NCBI GenBank assembly: GCA_031288185.1
Contig: JAITRZ010000014.1
Location: 1-64,000, forward strand
Direction: 5' to 3'
Source: Coriobacteriales bacterium
GTDB lineage: Bacteria; Actinomycetota; Coriobacteriia; Coriobacteriales; UBA8131
Length of the DNA stretch: 64,000 nucleotides
This document shows, piece by piece, positions 61,015-64,000 of the stretch. The translations under genes were made by a program, and so were the position numbers. The notes beneath the pieces were generated by a model that saw only the letters and a list, made by a program, of their open reading frames with translations, had not been told where the DNA came from and ran no database searches. Position 1 is the stretch's first letter. Every line of letters starts with the position of its first letter.

Positions 61015-61747
61015 AGGGAGGGTCAGGAACAGACCTGCCATCATGGTGTTCATCGTCTGACGCTTCTATCCATTCCGATAAAATATCAAAATCTGTAGCA
61101 ATAAATCCCGCGCTCAGGAACGCGAGGGCCCGGTAAAAATCCGTCTTTGCGAATTTGTGCATTTCAGCAAAGAGCATCGGTGTCCAGTTTGCAAGGTGGT
61201 CATTTAGAAAACCGTACTGTACCGCAAGCAATCTGGCGGCCTCGTCTTCGCGCTGTTTCTGTCGTGCAACCAGCATTCGTTCACCTATAACCTGCATAAA
61301 CTCCAGCTCCAGGGATATATGGTCTTCTCCCACCTTCCAGCTGGAACGAGTGATAATGTCATTGGCGCGATAGAGCGCCAGTATTTCATCCCTGGCATCC
61401 TGCATCAGCAGGCGCTTACTGGATGTGTGTACGCTTTCAAACGGATAGGCGGCTGAATAGGCATTTACCCCATTACCCAGAAAGACCCTGGTGTAATCAA
61501 TTGCCAGCTCGGTAAGCGTTCTTTCCCAGGCGTTGCTTAGGTAGGTATGAAAGAGGCGATAACCCGCATCCATATCCGCGTTGCCCGTATTCACCGGAAA
61601 CCGCATTGCGCGCATCTCGGAGAGTAATGGTTCGTCTACCTCCTTACGATACAGGCGTGTCAACAGGGCATAGGTGGCAATTCGCCCTTCTAACAGAGTC
61701 AGGACATCGGAATCTGACATTACGTTTGCGCATTCTAGCTCGCTCAT
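61001..61747 (-). CDS. TorD/DmsD-family molybdoenzyme chaperone (copy 2)
   Basis: A 248-residue TorD-like chaperone closely similar to the one at 56309: both share ATYALLTRLYRKEVD/ATYAFLSRLYRVEID, MRFPVxTG, ELAxDYxRVF, SAAYPFESV, KRLLMQDARDE and GEDHIxLELEFMQ. Start ATG 61747 overlaps the stop of the winged-helix paralogue (ATGA). In this operon it follows DmsB and DmsC, so its client is probably the DmsA-type subunit expected just beyond the right edge. Confidence 0.9.
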   Translation of the reverse strand: MSELECANVMSDSDVLTLLEGRIATYALLTRLYRKEVDEPLLSEMRAMRFPVNTGNADMDAGYRLFHTYLSNAWERTLTELAIDYTRVFLGNGVNAYSAAYPFESVHTSSKRLLMQDARDEILALYRANDIITRSSWKVGEDHISLELEFMQVIGERMLVARQKQREDEAARLLAVQYGFLNDHLANWTPMLFAEMHKFAKTDFYRALAFLSAGFIATDFDILSEWIEASDDEHHDGRSVPDPPFSGE

Positions 61748-62550
61748 TGTTCTGCCTCTCCTTCCGATAGCGCACATTCAACCAACACCTTGAGGCCGAT
61801 ATCGGTTGTTTTCCACAACGGCATCCACGCGAGAGCATCATATTCATTGAGGCGATCGATGAAATACCCGCTGTAGCGGCGAGGCTGCTGCAAGAGGGGG
61901 TCGTCATCAACCAACACGTTAAGTTCAATCTTGCTGCGCGGCTCATCAGCACAAAACTCAAGGATGCGCCTATATATCTCCAGGTACTCGTTATCCTGTC
62001 CTAAGATTGTTTTCAGGTTAGAAAGGGGGTCAAGTGCATCATAGAGAACCAGTGCCTCCGGTGTTGACAGCCAATTGCCCTGAGCGGACGTTTGAACCAC
62101 CAGATATTCTGTCTCTGAGCCATCCTGCTGTGTCAGCGGCTCAACGGCCACGGTTTCTTCATTGGCTTGTTCATCCTGTTGATATATCAGCGCCCCGGCT
62201 TCTTCCAGTAACTGCCGCAGCATAACCGGTGTGTAGACCGAGCGATTTGTTTTTTGCATCGCTTGGGTAAACTCGTCCACCTCCTGGGGGCTGCGTGCGC
62301 TTCGGCAAAAATCGATAAGGGCAAGTAGGATTTTTTTCTGTGCTGGCAGGCTGGACAAAAGATCGTTAATGCGCTGCTCAGAAGAACGCCCAGGTTCATC
62401 ACCACATTCTGCCTCTAACCGCTTTTGGCTGCCGACCAGCCCGATGAACTCAATGTCCTGATCCTCTTCATCCAACTTTGCGACACCCGCGTCGTCCAGG
62501 GGGTCATAATCCAGTTCGCAGGTAAAACCGTGGTCATCCTGATACACCAA
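61744..62550 (-). CDS. Winged-helix-like protein paired with TorD (copy 2)
   Basis: Paralogue of the protein at 55335 (268 residues): acidic N terminus, RINDLLSSLPAQKKILLALI, TPVMLRQLLEEAG, YLEIYRRILEFCADEPRS, then VDDDPLLQQPRRYSGYFIDR and a closing LWKTTDIGLKVL. The linker between the two units differs. The start is GTG 62548-62550, with ACGGAGG upstream. It lies between the NrfD-type anchor gene and torD copy 2 in one operon. Function is unknown; two winged helices suggest DNA binding or a protein-protein role in enzyme maturation. Confidence 0.7.
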   Translation of the reverse strand: MVYQDDHGFTCELDYDPLDDAGVAKLDEEDQDIEFIGLVGSQKRLEAECGDEPGRSSEQRINDLLSSLPAQKKILLALIDFCRSARSPQEVDEFTQAMQKTNRSVYTPVMLRQLLEEAGALIYQQDEQANEETVAVEPLTQQDGSETEYLVVQTSAQGNWLSTPEALVLYDALDPLSNLKTILGQDNEYLEIYRRILEFCADEPRSKIELNVLVDDDPLLQQPRRYSGYFIDRLNEYDALAWMPLWKTTDIGLKVLVECALSEGEAEQ

Positions 62551-62739
62551 ACGCCTCCGTATCTCTCCTCTTGCTCACGTCTGTTTTTCTGGTGAGTGGG
62601 CTGGTGAATGGGCACATTTACCCTGGTTGTTAAGCCTGAGTGCAGCCTCCCGTCTGTTTTGCCTGTTTTCCTCGTGCTGGTTTGGGAAAGAACCGTGTAT
62701 CTCTGTCAATAGGCTCCGTTGTCAGCAGAAGGCGTATTG

Positions 62740-63612
62740 TTAGTAGAAGGCGTAAACACTGATGCCCAGGATATACAGCGCGGCCCTGAAGGCTATCCCA
62801 CCTGCCAGAGCGCAGATCAGCGCGGCGCCAGCAAAGCCTGAGTTAGCCACCGATTTATTCCAGAACAAAAATCCCAAAACAGCGGCAATGACACCACCCA
62901 TTATCAGCGCTCCCCAGAAATAAGCAGCTAGTTCACCTACCAGCAGGTTGCTTCCCAGGTCGGTAGGGGCAACCATCGGTTTGGTGGGCTCGGTGGGGTC
63001 AAAGTAATTGCCAACCATCGGCAGTGACAAACTGCCAACATACGCCGCATAGGCGACAAGAGACACTGCAACCAAGGCTCCACCAACGGCCGTAAAGCGC
63101 GCTCCTAGCTGGAGCGAGTCCTCGGTTTTGGTAAGAGCCGCAATTAACCACAGGGCTGACGCGCCGGCCACCACCATCTGCGCCAGATAGAACAGGTGCA
63201 ACAGGACGGTTGACCACACGGGACGTGCGGCCATCATATAGGAATTTGCCATGACCAAGACCAATACCACTCCACCAACCACGGCAAGCGCTCCCATCCA
63301 TTTGGGAATCTCACCTCTGCGGGCAAAGGCAAAGTAGATGATAATAAGGACAAACATCACCGCAACAGCGATCAATTCCTGGGTTATCCCTGAGCTCAAG
63401 TGACCAAAGCCATTGAAACTCCGCTCCCAATGTTGCAGATGCGTAAATGAAGCAATGCCGCCAATAAGCAAGGCAACCAACGCCACCATCAGGCTTGGCA
63501 TTTGCAGTTTAGCTCCCTTGCCAAGCAAAACCAGCAGGCCCTGTCCGGCAAACACGCCAGCACTCAGGCAGACAAATAAGGTAAAGAGCACCAAAGACCA
63601 CTGTATCTCCAT
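62740..63612 (-). CDS. dmsC: DmsC/NrfD-type membrane anchor subunit
   Basis: A 290-residue integral membrane protein with eight predicted helices. It starts MEIQWSLVLFTLFVCLSAGVF, the DmsC form, and has HLQHWERSFNGFGHLSSGIT with family-typical His and Glu for quinol binding. It anchors the catalytic and ferredoxin subunits and oxidises menaquinol. It lies three bases after the dmsB stop, as in dmsABC operons. About 190 bases separate it from the winged-helix gene. Confidence 0.9.
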   Translation of the reverse strand: MEIQWSLVLFTLFVCLSAGVFAGQGLLVLLGKGAKLQMPSLMVALVALLIGGIASFTHLQHWERSFNGFGHLSSGITQELIAVAVMFVLIIIYFAFARRGEIPKWMGALAVVGGVVLVLVMANSYMMAARPVWSTVLLHLFYLAQMVVAGASALWLIAALTKTEDSLQLGARFTAVGGALVAVSLVAYAAYVGSLSLPMVGNYFDPTEPTKPMVAPTDLGSNLLVGELAAYFWGALIMGGVIAAVLGFLFWNKSVANSGFAGAALICALAGGIAFRAALYILGISVYAFY

Positions 63613-63615
63613 CTC

Positions 63616-64000
63616 TTATCCCTTCCATTTCATAGTTCTAAGGATGTATTTGAAGGTTGGCTTATTGCCTACATCAGGCAGTGAATAAACCTTGCCGGAA
63701 TCCTCAGCCGCCAGTATCTTGGATACCTCAGAGCTGGCATCCTCCAGGTCGCCAAAGTAGCGAGCACGGCCGCCGCATTGGGTAACACACTGGGGTGTAC
63801 CGCCGTCAGCGATGAGTTGTTCGCAAAGAGTACATTTCTCAACAACCCGCTCGTCCTCATTAAGATAACGCACATTGTAGGGACAGGCCATCACACAAAA
63901 CTGACAGCCGATACACTTCTGCTTGTCGATCTGCACCGTTCCATCTATGAGTTTCTGCGAAGCGCCGGTGGGGCAGACCTCAACACATTGGGGCTTTTCG
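63616..64000 (-). CDS. dmsB: DmsB-type 4Fe-4S ferredoxin subunit, cut by the window edge
   Basis: The visible C-terminal 127 residues include CVEVCPTGAS, CIGCQFCVMACPYNVRYL and CTLCEQLIADGGTPQCVTQC, the cluster-binding groups of DmsB. The frame stays open to base 64000, so the gene begins outside the window; an internal GTG at 63936 is not the start. It passes electrons from the DmsC anchor to a catalytic subunit that should lie further right. Confidence 0.9.
   Translation of the reverse strand, partial: EKPQCVEVCPTGASQKLIDGTVQIDKQKCIGCQFCVMACPYNVRYLNEDERVVEKCTLCEQLIADGGTPQCVTQCGGRARYFGDLEDASSEVSKILAAEDSGKVYSLPDVGNKPTFKYILRTMKWKG

Noticed and set aside
1..64000. CRISPR array, prophage or insertion-sequence transposase
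   Set aside because: No regularly spaced repeats, phage structural genes or transposase motifs were seen anywhere in the window.

Overview
The window most resembles the chromosome of an anaerobic actinobacterium of class Coriobacteriia, near Eggerthellaceae. This is an inference from gene content: the uvrC-rapZ-yvcK-whiA-pgk-tpiA-gpmI block, a class A RNase P RNA, and many molybdopterin respiratory enzymes with Fe-S, NrfD-type, TorD-type and multiheme partners. No database search was possible.

Layout. 0.1-1.1 kb: a type IV pilin-like gene behind a strong ribosome binding site and a run of 12 G that puts the start out of frame. 1.2-1.6 kb: tRNA-Ala (minus) with its promoter, terminator and a decayed second copy. 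1.8-11.3 kb: housekeeping block uvrC, rapZ, yvcK, whiA, pgk, tpiA, gpmI. 11.4-11.9 kb: rnpB (minus). 12-14 kb: a DUF885 lipoprotein peptidase. 14.4-14.8 kb: tRNA-Gln, tRNA-Glu, a terminator and tRNA-derived remnants. 15-21.6 kb: accessory respiratory cluster with a palindromic promoter, a long hairpin leader, a cytoplasmic molybdopterin enzyme like the gut catechol dehydroxylases, a small 8-Cys ferredoxin, and two tandem MFS carriers. 22-26.9 kb: a more AT-rich methionine islet (LysR regulator, MetE-like protein, metE).

27-43 kb is mixed: tRNA-Val, GNAT, a GCS2-like ligase with a class II amidotransferase that seems to start on AUC, a deoxynucleotidase, tRNA-Gln, an HPt protein, birA, a MATE exporter, the glmU-prs-pth operon, an L,D-transpeptidase, a SurA/FKBP lipoprotein and a Crp/Fnr regulator. 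43.7-47.6 kb: a divergent respiratory operon (four-cluster ferredoxin, TAT-exported molybdopterin enzyme, multiheme cytochrome). 47.9-49.9 kb: a T-box leader, probably reading a tyrosine codon, in front of a tyrosine phenol-lyase/tryptophanase family enzyme. 50.2-52.5 kb: XRE-cupin regulator plus acyl-CoA synthetase. 52.6-54.9 kb: a DHQ-synthase-fold protein lacking catalytic residues, with a multi-cluster Fe-S protein.

55-64 kb holds two inward-facing respiratory accessory modules. The plus-strand module is winged-helix protein, TorD, NapG-like, NapH-like and an SF1-helicase-like ATPase. The minus-strand module is DmsB (cut by the window edge), DmsC/NrfD, winged-helix paralogue and TorD paralogue. 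The repeated pairing of a winged-helix-like protein with a TorD chaperone, and the coupling of an SF1 ATPase to NapG/NapH-type genes, are the least explained arrangements here. Together the genes describe an organism that respires organic or sulfur/nitrogen acceptors through several exchangeable molybdoenzymes, each with its own carrier, chaperone and regulator.
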